Part shown: positions 15,600-26,853 of the stretch, in pieces
How the letters are laid out: every line of letters begins with the position of its first letter
How positions within the stretch are numbered: the first letter of the stretch is position 1
From: Dethiosulfovibrio russensis
GTDB lineage: Bacteria; Synergistota; Synergistia; Synergistales; Dethiosulfovibrionaceae
Assembly (NCBI RefSeq): GCF_021568855.1
Contig: NZ_JAKGUG010000006.1
Coordinates: forward strand, 1-64,000
Direction of reading: 5' to 3'
Length of the DNA stretch: 64,000 nt
Made by a program: the position numbers and the translations under genes
Notes under the pieces: generated by a model
What the model was told of the DNA's origin: nothing
What the model saw: only the letters and a program-made list of their open reading frames with translations
Database searches by the model: none

Positions 15600-16820
15600 A
15601 TGTGGGATGCCAAGATGCCTATTCACGAGATACGAGAGATAAGGGCCAAGACCACAGTCTACCTTGGAGTTGGAGCCATCGCCAAGATAGACGACATCGT
15701 GGGGGAGCTCAAGGGAAAGGGAATCGAGAAGGTACTCTGCGTTACCGGGAGAGGGTCCTATAAGAAGACCGGTGCCTGGGATCACGTCACCGCCGCCTTC
15801 CAGAAGTACGGAGTCGAGCACGTTCTATTCGACAAGATTCGTCCCAATCCCGAGGCCGACGACGTCGACGCAGCTGCGAAGATGGGCCGCGACTTCGGCG
15901 CACAGGCGGTGGTAGCCATAGGCGGAGGAAGCCCCATAGACGCGGGAAAGAGCGCCGCCATCCTCATGGAGTATAAGGACCAGGATGCCAGGAGTCTCTA
16001 CGAGTTCAAGTTCACCCCGGAGAAGGCCGCTCCCATCGTGGCCATAAACCTGACCCACGGAACCGGAACAGAGGCGGACCGTTTCGCCGTCGTGACCATA
16101 CCGGAGAAGGAATACAAGCCGGCCATCGCCTACGACTGCATCTATCCCGCCTATGCGATAGACGACCCTGCACTCATGACCGGTCTGTCCGCCGCTCAGA
16201 CCCGCTTTACCGCCATAGACGCGGTCAATCACGTCACGGAGGCCGCCACGACCAAGGTCGCCACTCCCTACACCGTCCTTCTGGCCAAGGAGGTGGTGCG
16301 TCTGGTGGCTAAGTACCTGCCTCAGGCTCTCCAGAATCCCGACGACCTCACCGCCCGCTATTATCTGCTTTACGCCTCTCTTATAGCGGGGATATGCTTC
16401 GACAACGGCTTGCTTCACTTCACCCACGCCCTGGAGCATCCTCTGAGCGGAGTGAAGCCCGATCTGGCCCACGGTCTGGGTCTCGCCATGATCCTCCCCG
16501 CCGTGCTGCGCCAGATATACGTGGCTCAGCCCGAGGTCCTGGCGGAGCTCTACGCCCCTATAGTATCGGACCTCAAGGGCATTCCCGCCGAGGCCGACAT
16601 GGTGGCTCGCAAGGTCGAGCGTTGGCTCTACGACATGGGAGTCACCTCCAAGCTCTCCGACGAGGGCTACACCGACGCGGACGTCCCCAAGTTGGTCAAA
16701 CTGGCTCAGACCACCCCGTCGCTGGACGGACTGCTCTCCATGGCTCCTATTCCTGCCGGAGCGGACGTCATTGAGAGGATCTACCGGGACTCGATGAACC
16801 CCTACGGGTGCTGCTGCTGA
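15600..16820 (+). CDS. Iron-containing alcohol dehydrogenase
   Basis: The 406-residue protein belongs to the group III (Fe) alcohol dehydrogenases. The NAD(P)-binding GGGSPIDAGKSAA segment lies near residue 105. The metal ligands match the FucO pattern: Asp and His in DAVNH, then His in THALEH and His in LAHG. The likely reaction is interconversion of an alcohol and aldehyde with NAD(P)H during fermentation. It is a single-gene unit with its own promoter, a strong ribosome site and a terminator, and its codons are strongly biased, as in a highly expressed gene. The C-terminus ends in Gly-Cys-Cys-Cys, which is unusual for the family. The exact substrate cannot be told from sequence. Confidence 0.92.
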   Translation: MWDAKMPIHEIREIRAKTTVYLGVGAIAKIDDIVGELKGKGIEKVLCVTGRGSYKKTGAWDHVTAAFQKYGVEHVLFDKIRPNPEADDVDAAAKMGRDFGAQAVVAIGGGSPIDAGKSAAILMEYKDQDARSLYEFKFTPEKAAPIVAINLTHGTGTEADRFAVVTIPEKEYKPAIAYDCIYPAYAIDDPALMTGLSAAQTRFTAIDAVNHVTEAATTKVATPYTVLLAKEVVRLVAKYLPQALQNPDDLTARYYLLYASLIAGICFDNGLLHFTHALEHPLSGVKPDLAHGLGLAMILPAVLRQIYVAQPEVLAELYAPIVSDLKGIPAEADMVARKVERWLYDMGVTSKLSDEGYTDADVPKLVKLAQTTPSLDGLLSMAPIPAGADVIERIYRDSMNPYGCCC

Positions 16821-16830
16821 TCTTTAAATC

Positions 16831-16874
16831 AAAAGAGGAGAGGCGACCCAGCTGGGTTGCCTCTCCTCTTTTTT
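16831..16874. terminator. Bidirectional terminator between adh and tex
   Basis: A roughly 20-bp stem (arm beginning AAAAGAGGAGAGGC) with a tiny loop is followed by TTTTTTATTTTT on the plus strand. It serves the alcohol dehydrogenase and abuts the stop of the convergent tex gene. Confidence 0.85.
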
Positions 16875-19026
16875 ATTTTTCGTCCGTTTTGGGAAAGTCC
16901 TTCTTCTTCATCGATAGGGATAGCCTCTTTCTCTTCAGGTCTACGTCCAACACCGCTACCTCCACCGTCTGTCCCGGCTTGGCCGCCTGATGGGGGTCCT
17001 TTACGAAACGATCGGACAGGCGACTGACGTGGACCAGGCCGTCCTGGTGAACTCCGACGTCCACGAAGGCTCCGAAGTCGGTTACGTTGGTCACTATCCC
17101 CGGCAGCACCATACCGGCCTTAAGGTCCGACAGCTCCGACACGGAAGGATCGAAGGAGAAGAGCTGAAGCCTTTCCCTAGGATCCCTACCGGGCTTAGCC
17201 AGCTCTGACAGTATGTCGTTCACCGTAGGCAGTCCCACGTCTCCTCCGACGTAGCGACCGGGATCTATGGATTTTCGCAGTTCCCTGTCCTCCAGAAGGT
17301 CCGAGATGGACCTGCCCAGATCTTCGGCCATGGAGTTGACCAGGTCGTATCTCTCGGGGTGGACGGCGCTGTCGTCAAGAGGATGGGAACCTCCCCTGAT
17401 CCTGAGAAATCCCGCCGCCTGTTGGTAGGTCTTTGGTCCCAGGCCGGATACCTTCAACAGATCCTTTCTGGTCTTGAAGGGACCTTCCTTTCGTCTTCTC
17501 TCGACCACAGACTTGGCCAGCTTGAGGCTCAGTCCGGAGACGAAGGAAAGAAGCTGAGGGCTGGCGGTATTGACCTCCACCCCTACGGAGTTGACGCAGG
17601 ACGCCACGACGTCGTCCAGTGCCTTCTTCAGTTCCTTCTGGTCCACGTCGTGCTGATACTGGCCCACCCCGATGGATTTCGGGTCCACCTTCACCAGCTC
17701 CGCCAGAGGATCCATCAGCCGCCTGCCGATGGAGACCGCCCCCCTATAGGAAACGTCGAGGTCGGGAAATTCCTCTCTAGCCAGGGCGGAAGCCGAATAT
17801 ATGGAAGCTCCGCTCTCGTTGACCGAGTATATCTCGGCTCCCTCGGGCAGACAGTCCTTCAGGAACGACTCCGTCTCCCTTCCGGCCGTTCCGTTGCCCA
17901 CCGCGACCGCTTCTATGCCGTATTGGACGAACAACTTGGCCACGCTTTCCATAGCCTGCTCTCGTCTGGCCTGAGAAGTGTGGGGGAAGACCGTTTCGTG
18001 ATGGACCATCTCTCCGGTCTCGTCCAGACAGACCAGCTTGCATCCCGTCCTGAACCCCGGATCCAGGGCCATCACCCTTTTCTGTCCCAGAGGAGGGGCC
18101 ATCAGAACCTCCCTGACGTTCTTGACGAAAACGGAGATAGCTTCTCTGTCGGCCTTGCTTTTCAGGGCCTTTCTGGCCTCTGTCTCCATAGAGGACTCCA
18201 GCAGTCTCTTGTAGCCGTCCTCCACCGCCTCTTTCACCTGATTGGAATCGGCTTTTTCGCCCTTGACGAATCGGCTCTCCAGTCTGTGGATGGCCGCCTC
18301 CTGAGGAGGACGGACAGACACGGAGAGAACTCCCTCAGATTCGCCTCTGAACATCGCCAGTATCCGGTGGGACGGGGCCTTCGCCATGGGCTCCTCCCAG
18401 TCGCTCCAGTCGGCGAAACGAGCCCCTTCCTCCTCCTTGCCCGGTTTCATCTTGGCCTTCAGGGTTCCTCGTCGGACGAAAAGGGCCCTCATCTCCATCC
18501 TGGCCTCTCCGTTCTCGCTTATCTCCTCGGAGATGATGTTTCTCGCTCCCTCGAGAGCCTCCTGGATCGAGTTCACCCCCTTTTCCTCGTCCAGAAAGCG
18601 GGATGCCTCCGCCTCGAGGTCGGCGCCCTCCTGAGACATTATGATCCGAGCCAGAGGCTCCAGACCCTTCTCCCTGGCTACCGTCGCCTTCGTCCGTCTC
18701 TTGGGTCGGAAGGGCAGGTATATGTCCTCCAGGGCGGTCATGGTTCCCGCCTTATCCAGCTTGGCCTTAAGCTCCTCCGTTAGAAGGCCTCTCTCCTCCA
18801 GGGAGCTCACCATGGATGCCCGACGTTTGTCCGTCTCGGCGAGCCTCTCCAGACCGTCCCTTATTCCCGCTATGGCGACCTCGTCCAGGCTTCCAGTCGC
18901 CTCCTTGCGATAACGGGCTATGAAGGGAACGGTGCATCCTTCCTCCAACAAGGCCGCCGTGGCCTCGACGTTCTTTCGGGGTATGCGGAGCTCCTTGGCC
19001 AGGATCTCCTGGTGAGATAGTTTCAT
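16873..19026 (-). CDS. tex: Tex-family RNA-binding transcription accessory protein
   Basis: The 717-residue length and domain order match Tex: N-terminal helical region, YqgF-like fold around residues 320-450 (VMALDPGFRTGCKL), helix-hairpin-helix segments (VSGLGPKTYQQAAGFLRI) and a C-terminal S1 domain (about 635-705, GMVLPGIVTNVTDFGAFVDVGVHQDGLVH). Tex proteins bind nucleic acids and affect transcription. The gene is monocistronic here, between the adh terminator and the divergent thiamine operon. No key domain is missing. Confidence 0.95.
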   Translation of the reverse strand: MKLSHQEILAKELRIPRKNVEATAALLEEGCTVPFIARYRKEATGSLDEVAIAGIRDGLERLAETDKRRASMVSSLEERGLLTEELKAKLDKAGTMTALEDIYLPFRPKRRTKATVAREKGLEPLARIIMSQEGADLEAEASRFLDEEKGVNSIQEALEGARNIISEEISENGEARMEMRALFVRRGTLKAKMKPGKEEEGARFADWSDWEEPMAKAPSHRILAMFRGESEGVLSVSVRPPQEAAIHRLESRFVKGEKADSNQVKEAVEDGYKRLLESSMETEARKALKSKADREAISVFVKNVREVLMAPPLGQKRVMALDPGFRTGCKLVCLDETGEMVHHETVFPHTSQARREQAMESVAKLFVQYGIEAVAVGNGTAGRETESFLKDCLPEGAEIYSVNESGASIYSASALAREEFPDLDVSYRGAVSIGRRLMDPLAELVKVDPKSIGVGQYQHDVDQKELKKALDDVVASCVNSVGVEVNTASPQLLSFVSGLSLKLAKSVVERRRKEGPFKTRKDLLKVSGLGPKTYQQAAGFLRIRGGSHPLDDSAVHPERYDLVNSMAEDLGRSISDLLEDRELRKSIDPGRYVGGDVGLPTVNDILSELAKPGRDPRERLQLFSFDPSVSELSDLKAGMVLPGIVTNVTDFGAFVDVGVHQDGLVHVSRLSDRFVKDPHQAAKPGQTVEVAVLDVDLKRKRLSLSMKKKDFPKTDEK

Positions 19027-19150
19027 ATCTTAAAATCGCCTCCGTATTAGTCGAACCGTATCGATCTTACATAATACAGCAAAGGTCTGGAAAAATGGGG
19101 TAGAAAGGGTTATCTTGTCTATGGTAGCGATACTTCAGGAGGTGTATTTA

Positions 19151-19966
<816 letters not shown>

Positions 19967-19969
19967 AGC

Positions 19970-20782
19970 ATGAACGTACCGGAAAGACTGAACCATTGCT
20001 GGAGCAAGGTAGCCCAGAGAAAGCCCCTGGTCTACCACGTTACGAACTTCGTGGCCGCTCCCTATCAGGCCGATCTGTGCCTGGCCATAGGGGCCTCTCC
20101 CATAATGGCCCCCTCCGAGGAGGAGGCCAGCGAGATGGTACAGGCCGCCGACGTGGTCCTGGTGAACATAGGAACCCCCACGATCCAGTCGATGGAGACG
20201 ATTCGAACAGCCATGAAAACCGCCGCCGACACCGGAACCCCGGTCGTTCTCGATCCGGTGGGCTACGGAGCCACCGCCAGGAGGATAGCCCTGGTAGACG
20301 AGATCCTCCAGCGTTATCCAGTGGCCATAGTTAAGGGAAACTCGGCGGAGATAGCTCTGATGGCCGGATGTCACGGTGGACTCAGAGGAGTGGACGCCAC
20401 CGGAATGTGTCGTTCAGACAACGCCGTGTTTCGACTGGCAAGGAAGTACGGCACGGTCGTGGCAGCCACGGGAAAGGTGGACTACGTCAGCGACGGGAAC
20501 AAAGTTCTGGAGGTCCACGGAGGTAGCGATATGATGGAAAAGATCACCGCAGGAGGCTGTGCCGTCGGCTCCCTTCTGGCAGCAATACTCGGAGCCAGTG
20601 GAGACGCCTTGGCTGCCGCTATAGCCGGACTGATCGCCATGGGGGTCGCCTCCGAGAGGGCCATGGAAGCCGGTCCGGGAAGCTTCAAAACCTCCATAAT
20701 AGATCAGCTATACGGAATGTCCAAGACCGGCCTCGGCGAGATAGAGGGACGGCTCAGGCTTCAGGACAGGATTGCCGGTTAG
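19970..20782 (+). CDS. thiM: Hydroxyethylthiazole kinase
   Basis: The 270-residue protein has the ThiM hallmarks VYHVTNFVAAPYQADLCLAIGASPIMA, VLDPVGYGAT, KGNSAEI and the catalytic GGCAVGSL segment near the C-terminus. It phosphorylates the thiazole alcohol HET, the second half of thiamine salvage. The ATG follows the thiD stop by 3 bases, with GGAGAG overlapping the thiD end. thiE begins 2 bases after its stop, so the three genes are one transcript. Confidence 0.96.
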   Translation: MNVPERLNHCWSKVAQRKPLVYHVTNFVAAPYQADLCLAIGASPIMAPSEEEASEMVQAADVVLVNIGTPTIQSMETIRTAMKTAADTGTPVVLDPVGYGATARRIALVDEILQRYPVAIVKGNSAEIALMAGCHGGLRGVDATGMCRSDNAVFRLARKYGTVVAATGKVDYVSDGNKVLEVHGGSDMMEKITAGGCAVGSLLAAILGASGDALAAAIAGLIAMGVASERAMEAGPGSFKTSIIDQLYGMSKTGLGEIEGRLRLQDRIAG

Positions 20783-20784
20783 CC

Positions 20785-21411
20785 ATGGATCCTAAAATCC
20801 TCACTCTTTACGTGATTCCCGACAGGCGGCTGGGAGCCCCTTGTTCCATATTGGAGCAGACCTTCGCCGCTCTCGAAGGGGGAGCCACAGCCATACAGCT
20901 TAGAGACAAGGATCTGAGCGCTCGGGAACTGACCGATCTTGCCTCCCGAATGACCGAGATGTGCCGGAAAAAAGGGGCCAAGCTTTTCGTCAACGACCGC
21001 CTGGACGTGGCCCTGGCGGCCGGGGCGGACGGATGCCACCTAGGTCAGTCCGATCTGCCTTTGGCCGCCGCCAGAAAACTGGCCCCGAGGCCCTTTCTTC
21101 TCGGCCGATCCGCCAGGACCGTTGAACAGGCCCGTATAGCCTTGGAGGAAGGGGCGGACTATCTGGGAGTCGGGGCGGTCTATCCAACCGGAACCAAGGA
21201 CGACGCCTCTGTCATAGGTGTAGAGGGGCTGAAAACAGTGGTGGAGTTTACCTCTCTGCCGGTGGTGGCGATAGGCGGCATAGGCTCCTCCTCGGTTCGT
21301 GAGGTCATGGCGACCGGGGCCTCGGGCGTCGCGGTGGTCTCCGCCGTCGTTGGAACCCCCGATCCCACCTCATCGACGGTGGAGCTTCTAAAACTGACGA
21401 CAAAACCGTGA
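20785..21411 (+). CDS. thiE: Thiamine-phosphate synthase
   Basis: The 208-residue TIM-barrel protein joins HMP-PP with thiazole phosphate to give thiamine phosphate. Diagnostic segments are IQLRDKDLSARELTDLA, FVNDRLDVALAAGADGCHLGQSDL, GADYLGVGAVYPTGTKDDA and VVAIGGIGSSSV. It is the last gene of thiD-thiM-thiE. The gene is complete, with no fusion. Substrates probably come from import by the ThiXYZ and ThiW systems encoded elsewhere in this window. Confidence 0.95.
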   Translation: MDPKILTLYVIPDRRLGAPCSILEQTFAALEGGATAIQLRDKDLSARELTDLASRMTEMCRKKGAKLFVNDRLDVALAAGADGCHLGQSDLPLAAARKLAPRPFLLGRSARTVEQARIALEEGADYLGVGAVYPTGTKDDASVIGVEGLKTVVEFTSLPVVAIGGIGSSSVREVMATGASGVAVVSAVVGTPDPTSSTVELLKLTTKP

Positions 21412-21455
21412 CAGAGTCGTTGCCTGGACGACCTGCACGGAGGGGATGATTCGCG

Positions 21456-23042
21456 GTGAACCTCGATTTCAGGACCGTAGTCTTAGGCGGGGTGATACTG
21501 TTTTGCGTCTGTACCCTGCTGGTGGGCTCTCTATGGCGACAGACCAGAAGTAGATTCGACGGACTGGGGCATTCTTTTGTAGGATTCATACTGATATCGA
21601 CAGGACTGGCCCTTATGTTTCTTAGGGGACGTATCTGCCCCTTCATATCGGTCGTGGTGGTCAACGGGCTCCTTGTGTTGGGGATCATCGCCGGTCTGGT
21701 CGGGCTGGAAAGGTTCCTGGAAATCTACCGCTCCCATCGGAGAGACCTAGCTATCTGGGCCCTGTTCGTGTCTTTCATAGCCTACTTTGCCTACGTCGAT
21801 CCCAGTACCCCTAAAAGGATTATCTGCTTTTCCGTAGTCTTGGTCTATTTTTCCTGGCGATACATAAAAACATCCATCATAGATGTCGACAGTTCCACCA
21901 GAAAGACGACCTTCGGGATCGGAGTGGCCTTCACGGGATTCCTGATCCTGGGGCTTTCGAGGATCGGAGCGGCCATCTTTCTATATCGTGATCTCCATTC
22001 TCTGGAGCTCCCTTCGGGAACACTGGAGGTGCTCCTGGGCTACTCCCAGCATGCCCTGGTAGTGCTCTGGGCCTATGGACTCACACTCATGGTGAATAGC
22101 AGGCTGATGGCGGAGCTCGATAGGGAAAGGGTTAAGTTTTCGTCCATATTCGACGGGGCTCCTCACGCGATAGCTCTTACCAGACGGTTCGACGGCATGG
22201 TTATCGATTTCAATCGGGAGTTTTCCAGGCTTCTTGAACTGGAAGAGGGGCAGATACTTGGAAGAAACACCGTAGAGCTTGGTTTTTGGGGATCCTCCGA
22301 GGAAAGGTCTCGCATAATAGACGGCATAAAGTCTAATGAATCGATCAAGGCCGTGGACGTCAGGCTGAGACGTTCCAAGGGGAGCGACATGATAGGATCT
22401 CTTTTCGTCGACCTGGTGTCGGTGAACGGAGAGGGAGTGTTGCTCTCCACGATAATGGACGTCACGGAACAGAGAAAGATGGAGCTGCAGATAGCGAAAA
22501 TGGCCCAAACCGATCCACTGACGGGGCTGTTGAACCGAGCGGCCTTCTCCGAAGAGGTCGATCGAGCCATGGAAGAGGCATCGTCTGAGGAAGAAAAGCT
22601 GTCCCTCATGTTTTTGGACCTCGACGGTTTTAAGCCGGTGAACGACGACTTCGGCCACGCCGTAGGCGACGTCGTGCTCTGCCAGGTGACGGAGAGAATG
22701 GCAAAAAACGTGGGGAGCGAAGGAACCTTAGGCAGGATCGGCGGCGACGAGTTCGTGGTACTCCTTCCCTTCGGAGAAAAACGGGCAGGGTCCGTGGGAG
22801 AGGACATAAGACTCGCTCTGGAAAGGCCCTTCGATGTGGACGGACGATCTATCGAGATATCCTGTAGCGTCGGCATAGCGGTCTATCCGGATCACGGAAA
22901 AGACGAAATAGAGCTGGCAAAAAACGCCGATCATGCCATGTATATGGTGAAAAAGGCGGGAGGCAACGGAGTAGGGGTGTTCGGACAGACGACTTTTGAC
23001 GGCGGTTGGAGACGGAAGGGAGAGCGAGATAGATGGTTTTAG
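21456..23042 (+). CDS. Membrane PAS-GGDEF diguanylate cyclase
   Basis: The start is GTG 21456 behind GGAGGGG. Residues 1-215 contain about six to seven membrane segments. A PAS-like domain follows (about 225-335) and then a GGDEF domain (about 350-515) with intact [11 protein letters not shown] and [10 protein letters not shown]. The product inhibition I-site (RxxD before GGDEF) is absent; that position reads VGSE. It should make cyclic di-GMP at the membrane, probably without feedback inhibition. It lies 44 bp after thiE and overlaps the macrodomain gene by 10 bp, so those two may be coupled. Confidence 0.9.
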   Translation: MNLDFRTVVLGGVILFCVCTLLVGSLWRQTRSRFDGLGHSFVGFILISTGLALMFLRGRICPFISVVVVNGLLVLGIIAGLVGLERFLEIYRSHRRDLAIWALFVSFIAYFAYVDPSTPKRIICFSVVLVYFSWRYIKTSIIDVDSSTRKTTFGIGVAFTGFLILGLSRIGAAIFLYRDLHSLELPSGTLEVLLGYSQHALVVLWAYGLTLMVNSRLMAELDRERVKFSSIFDGAPHAIALTRRFDGMVIDFNREFSRLLELEEGQILGRNTVELGFWGSSEERSRIIDGIKSNESIKAVDVRLRRSKGSDMIGSLFVDLVSVNGEGVLLSTIMDVTEQRKMELQIAKMAQTDPLTGLLNRAAFSEEVDRAMEEASSEEEKLSLMFLDLDGFKPVNDDFGHAVGDVVLCQVTERMAKNVGSEGTLGRIGGDEFVVLLPFGEKRAGSVGEDIRLALERPFDVDGRSIEISCSVGIAVYPDHGKDEIELAKNADHAMYMVKKAGGNGVGVFGQTTFDGGWRRKGERDRWF

Positions 23043-23542
23043 ATCGCATCGTCCTGGTAAGGGGCGACATAACCGAGATGGACGTTGACGCCGTAGTCAA
23101 CGCCGCCAACACGTCTCTTCTGGGCGGAGGCGGGGTGGACGGGGCCATCCACAGGGCGGCCGGACCGGAGCTGCTCGAGGCCTGTCGACCTCTGGGCGGC
23201 TGCGCCACCGGAGACGCCAAGATAACCATGGGTTACGGACTCCCTGCCAGATACGTCATACACACCCCCGGCCCGGTGTGGCACGGAGGACAACACGGCG
23301 AGGCGGAGCTTCTGGCTTCCTGCTACAGAAGAAGCCTGGAGCTTGCCAGGGACCACGACTGCAAGACCGTGGCCTTTCCCGCCATAAGCTGCGGCGTCTA
23401 CGGCTACCCGGTGGAACAGGCCTGCTCGGTTGCATTGAAGACAATAACTGACTTCCTTAAAGACGACGACAGTCTGGAGAAGGTGTATCTGGTGGCCTTC
23501 GGTGACGAGGTGGCGGAAAGGTATCGTGAGCTGGGGGTGTAA
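23033..23542 (+). CDS. Macrodomain ADP-ribose hydrolase
   Basis: The 169-residue protein has the YmdB/MacroD pattern: [34 protein letters not shown] split across residues 11-44, then the second loop [10 protein letters not shown]. Members remove ADP-ribose from proteins or hydrolyse O-acetyl-ADP-ribose. The first codon lies inside the end of the diguanylate cyclase gene (10 bp overlap), so it is probably translated by coupling. It is the last gene before the defence island, 41 bp upstream of the helicase. A link with the island is possible but not shown. Confidence 0.93.
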   Translation: MVLDRIVLVRGDITEMDVDAVVNAANTSLLGGGGVDGAIHRAAGPELLEACRPLGGCATGDAKITMGYGLPARYVIHTPGPVWHGGQHGEAELLASCYRRSLELARDHDCKTVAFPAISCGVYGYPVEQACSVALKTITDFLKDDDSLEKVYLVAFGDEVAERYRELGV

Positions 23543-23583
23543 CGATAGTCCCTGATACAACCGCTAAAAGAAGGAGGAGCATC

Positions 23584-26500
23584 TTGGAGATACTTAACAA
23601 CCTGACGTCCCTTTGGGGAGATGACCTTAAGAAAAAACTGGCCCCAGGAGTCAGGCTGAAGATCGCCGCCTCCTGCTTTTCCATATATGCATACGAAGCA
23701 CTAAAAGAGGAGTTTCAGGACATAGAGGGCCTCGAGTTTATCTTCACCGCACCGACCTTTGTGCCCGACGAGGTCAGCGACAAGTTATCCAAACAGCGAC
23801 GAGAGTTCTTCATTCCCAAGGAGAGACGGGAGAAAAGCCTTTACGGAAGCGAGTTTGAGATACAGCTCAGAAACAAACTCAACCAGAGAGCCATAGCCAA
23901 AGAATGCGCCCGATGGATAAGGGCTAAGGCCCGTTTCCGCTCCAACGGTACAAAATCGCCGATGCAGCAGTTCGCCTGTCTAAAGGGAAAGCAAGAGGCG
24001 GTATATACGCCTATACAGGGGTTTACCGCCGTAGACTTGGGATATCAGTCCAGCGATGCGGTATCCAACTTCATCAACTGTATGGACGAAGCCCCCATGG
24101 CCCAATCCTACCTCCAGCTCTTCGACCAGCTCTGGCAGGACAACGACAAGCTCAAGGACGTAACCGACGTCCTTTGCTCCCATATAGAATCGGTCTATCA
24201 GGAAAACTCCCCGGAGAGGATCTACTTTTTCATCCTACATAACCTCTTTCGGGAGTTTCTGGAGGACCTAGACGAAGATGTCCTCCCAAAGGAGCTTACA
24301 GGCTACAAAGACAGCGTTGTATGGAACAAGCTTTTCAACTTTCAAAGAGACGCGGCGATCGGCATCATAAACAAGCTGGAGACCTACAACGGATGTATAC
24401 TGGCGGACAGCGTAGGCCTGGGGAAAACCTTCACCGCCCTTGCGGTCATAAAATATTACGAGCTGAGAAACCGTTCCGTTTTGGTGCTGTGCCCTAAGAA
24501 ACTGGCGGACAACTGGCTGAACTACAACCGCAACCTCAAGACCAACGTCCTGGCCGCCGATCGACTTAACTACGACGTCCTCTGTCACACCGACTTACAG
24601 CGGACAAAAGGGGAATCTCTAGGTATGCCCTTGGACCGGGTCAACTGGGGAAACTACGACCTTGTGGTCATAGACGAATCCCATAACTTTCGCAATAACG
24701 ACGCATTCAAGGACAGGGAGACCAGGTATCAGAGGCTCATGAACTCGGTTATAAGGGACGGAGTAAAGACCAAAGTCCTCATGCTATCCGCAACCCCGGT
24801 AAACAACCGCTTTAACGACCTAAAAAACCAGCTCGCCCTGGCCTACGAGGGCAACTCGGACAACCTCACGGAAAAGCTAAAAACCGACAAGGACATAGAC
24901 GACATCTTCAGACGTGCTCAGATGGCCTTCAACCAGTGGAGCAAACTTCCGCCGGAGGACCGCACCGCCCAGGCCATACTGGACTCTCTGGAGTTCGACT
25001 TCTTTGAGCTTTTAGACAGCGTGACCATAGCCAGGTCCAGAAAACACATAGAGACCTTTTACGACACCAAAGACATCGGCCCCTTTCCCAAAAGGAGACC
25101 GCCCCTCTCCTTCCGGTGTCCGATGTCCCTGAAAAACGACGTAATAGAGTTCGACGAGATATTCGAGCGTCTCTCTATGCTTAACCTATCGGTCTATGCC
25201 CCGACCAGCTACGTTTTACCCAGCAGGCTATCCAAATACGAAGAGCTTTACGACACCTCCGCCCAAGGTGGAAAGGTAAGGTTTAGGCAGATAGACCGAG
25301 AGAGAAGCCTTCAGAGCCTCATGACCGCCAACCTCCTAAAAAGGCTGGAAAGCTCGGTGTCCTCCTTTCGCCTTTCCCTGATCGCCCTTAAGGGTAAACA
25401 CGACTCTATTCTGGCCAAGATAGAGACCTTCAGATCCCTGGGAAAAGGCTCCTCCGTCGAATCTCTCTCGGAGGGACTGGAACGGTTGGACCCGGAGGAC
25501 GACGATTTGCTGGATATGGAACTAGAGGGGGTTATCGAGGGGAAGGTCAAAATAGACATGGGCGATATGGATCTGCTCTCATGGGAGAACGACCTTAGAG
25601 GAGACGTCGTGATAATCGAGGGGCTTCTTTCGGAGATGGATAAAATCGGTCCAGAGAAAGACGCCAAACTCGACCACCTCAAAAGACTTATAGCCCAAAA
25701 GATAGCCAACCCCATAAACAGCGGCAACAAAAAGGTTCTAATATTCTCCGCCTTCGCCGATACGGTGAACTATCTTTACGAAAACCTTGCCCCAGAGCTT
25801 TGGGAAAGGCTTCAGGTCCACACAGGACGGATAACCGGAAAGGACAGCCCTAAAACTACCGTCGGCCGAGGCCACGATTTTCAGGGTATACTAACTTTGT
25901 TCTCGCCGATATCCAAGGAAAAAGCAACCTTGATGCCTCAAGAGCCGGAGGAAATAGACGTCCTCATAGCCACCGACTGCATCTCCGAGGGGCAAAACCT
26001 CCAGGACTGCGACTATCTGATCAACTACGATATCCACTGGAACCCCGTTAGGATAATTCAGAGATTTGGGCGAATCGACCGTATCGGCTCGCCTAACGAG
26101 ACGATACAGCTGGTGAACTACTGGCCCGACATAAGCCTTGACGAGTACATAAACCTGAAAGAAAGGGTCGAGAACCGGATGGTCATAGTTGACGTCACCG
26201 CCACCGGAGACGACGACGTCCTGTCCGCCCGGGCAAACGACGTCATGTACCGAAAAGAACAGCTAAGGCGACTCCAGGAGGAGGTTCTCGACCTGGAGGA
26301 CCTGAAAACAGGGGTCAACATCACCGACATGGGGCTGAACGACTTTCGGATGGACCTTATAAACCACATCAGGGAAAAAGGAGACCTATCGGCGATCCCA
26401 AACGGAATGCACGCAGTAGTGCCGGCGGATCCCCAAAGGGGGCTCACCTCGGGGGTGGTGTTCGTTTTAAAGGCCCTGGGCAAAGCCTCCAGGGACGGGC

Positions 26501-26853
26501 AAAACAGGCTCTACCCCTTCTACATGGTCTACATATCGGACAAAGGGGACATACTGGCCGACCAAACCGAGGTTAAAAGGATACTCGACCTGATCCGAAC
26601 GGGATGCAAGGGAAAGGATCAGCCGGTGATAACCCTCTGCGACTGCTTCAACAGAGAGACCGACGACGGAAGAGACATGGAAACCTATTCCCGCCTCCTG
26701 GACGGAGCGGTCAGGTCCATGGCGGAGGTCAAGGAGGAAAGGGACATAGACAGCCTCTTCTCCGGCTTCACCACCACCGCCCTTACCGAGACCATCGGAG
26801 GGCTTGACGACTTCGAGCTTATCGCTTTTTTGGTGATCAAGGAGGATGTGTGA
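23584..26853 (+). CDS. SNF2-like helicase, first gene of the type III-associated defence cluster
   Basis: The start is TTG 23584 behind AAGGAGGAG. The 1089-residue protein has an N-terminal domain resembling the phospholipase-D-like modules of such helicases (residues 20-60, without an HKD motif). A superfamily 2 helicase core follows: Walker A ADSVGLGKT, motif II DESH, motif III SATPVNN, and a C-terminal lobe with SEGQNLQDC and QRFGRIDRIGS. The segment between the lobes is long and helical. No nuclease motif is evident. The gene is coupled to the DUF4391 gene (TGATG) and through it to type III mod and res. It probably moves on DNA for the restriction system. It is not the type III Res, which is encoded separately. 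Confidence 0.87.
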   Translation: MEILNNLTSLWGDDLKKKLAPGVRLKIAASCFSIYAYEALKEEFQDIEGLEFIFTAPTFVPDEVSDKLSKQRREFFIPKERREKSLYGSEFEIQLRNKLNQRAIAKECARWIRAKARFRSNGTKSPMQQFACLKGKQEAVYTPIQGFTAVDLGYQSSDAVSNFINCMDEAPMAQSYLQLFDQLWQDNDKLKDVTDVLCSHIESVYQENSPERIYFFILHNLFREFLEDLDEDVLPKELTGYKDSVVWNKLFNFQRDAAIGIINKLETYNGCILADSVGLGKTFTALAVIKYYELRNRSVLVLCPKKLADNWLNYNRNLKTNVLAADRLNYDVLCHTDLQRTKGESLGMPLDRVNWGNYDLVVIDESHNFRNNDAFKDRETRYQRLMNSVIRDGVKTKVLMLSATPVNNRFNDLKNQLALAYEGNSDNLTEKLKTDKDIDDIFRRAQMAFNQWSKLPPEDRTAQAILDSLEFDFFELLDSVTIARSRKHIETFYDTKDIGPFPKRRPPLSFRCPMSLKNDVIEFDEIFERLSMLNLSVYAPTSYVLPSRLSKYEELYDTSAQGGKVRFRQIDRERSLQSLMTANLLKRLESSVSSFRLSLIALKGKHDSILAKIETFRSLGKGSSVESLSEGLERLDPEDDDLLDMELEGVIEGKVKIDMGDMDLLSWENDLRGDVVIIEGLLSEMDKIGPEKDAKLDHLKRLIAQKIANPINSGNKKVLIFSAFADTVNYLYENLAPELWERLQVHTGRITGKDSPKTTVGRGHDFQGILTLFSPISKEKATLMPQEPEEIDVLIATDCISEGQNLQDCDYLINYDIHWNPVRIIQRFGRIDRIGSPNETIQLVNYWPDISLDEYINLKERVENRMVIVDVTATGDDDVLSARANDVMYRKEQLRRLQEEVLDLEDLKTGVNITDMGLNDFRMDLINHIREKGDLSAIPNGMHAVVPADPQRGLTSGVVFVLKALGKASRDGQNRLYPFYMVYISDKGDILADQTEVKRILDLIRTGCKGKDQPVITLCDCFNRETDDGRDMETYSRLLDGAVRSMAEVKEERDIDSLFSGFTTTALTETIGGLDDFELIAFLVIKEDV

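Noticed and set aside
19027-19150. TPP riboswitch before thiD
   Set aside because: Neither the CTGAGA nor the ACCTGAT-type conserved pieces are present in this 124-bp stretch.
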